Source of the DNA: an uncultured Cellvibrio sp.
GTDB lineage: Bacteria; Pseudomonadota; Gammaproteobacteria; Pseudomonadales; Cellvibrionaceae
Assembly: GCA_946482345.1 (NCBI GenBank)
Contig: CAMLRJ010000260.1
Span: forward strand, 1 to 5,592
Length of the DNA stretch: 5,592 nt
Reading direction: 5' to 3'
Program-made: the position numbers and the translations under genes
In this document: positions 5,591 to 5,592 of the stretch, in pieces
Layout: every line of letters begins with the position of its first letter
Numbering within the stretch: the stretch's first letter is position 1
The notes under the pieces: model-generated
Seen by the model: the letters and a program-made list of their open reading frames with translations, nothing else
Told to the model about the DNA's origin: nothing
The model's database searches: none

Positions 5591-5592
5591 AA

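Overview
The window reads as chromosomal DNA of a gammaproteobacterium, moderately AT-rich by eye. It carries GTCATYCCTGC-type palindromic REP-like elements, which are common in that class. A Cellvibrio-like or related marine/soil lineage is a guess from general style, not a demonstrated assignment. Every gap between genes is shorter than 300 bases, and no RNA gene, transposase or CRISPR array was seen.

Layout. (1) Bases 1-684 (+) hold the C-terminal part of a polytopic flippase-like / lysylphosphatidylglycerol-synthase-type membrane protein, cut by the left edge. It is followed by a small GNAT acetyltransferase (732-1190, +). (2) Three minus-strand genes converge on the GNAT gene. In transcription order they are a stand-alone RibD-type reductase (3460-2750), a medium-chain dehydrogenase overlapping it by ATGA (2753-1734), and a divergent 6-pyruvoyl/6-carboxy-tetrahydropterin synthase homologue (1599-1222). 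The last is separated from the dehydrogenase by a short gap with 21-bp tandem repeats and a REP-like hairpin. (3) Diverging from these on the plus strand are a family-4-type glycosyltransferase (3667-4719) and a class I SAM-dependent methyltransferase (4735-5544). A REP-like 15-bp hairpin ends the window.

The core from 1222 to 5544 looks like one functional unit. Two enzyme families act on GTP-derived pyrimidines or pterins (RibD reductase, PTPS/QueD fold). They sit with a dehydrogenase, a glycosyltransferase and a methyltransferase, which together suggest synthesis and decoration of a glycosylated, possibly methylated pteridine-like or ribityl-pyrimidine-like small molecule. This is inference. 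No gene for GTP ring opening (GTP cyclohydrolase) lies inside the window, so it would have to be nearby or supplied by the housekeeping riboflavin or folate route.

The clearest sequence-level oddity is the PTPS homologue. It keeps the zinc-binding histidines and the terminal pterin-anchoring Glu, but the positions of the Cys-Asp-His catalytic residues of QueD appear to be replaced. The best regulatory element is a near-consensus sigma-70 promoter for the minus-strand genes in the 206-base divergent region. A weaker promoter there serves the glycosyltransferase, whose true start is ATG 3667 rather than an upstream in-frame TTG.
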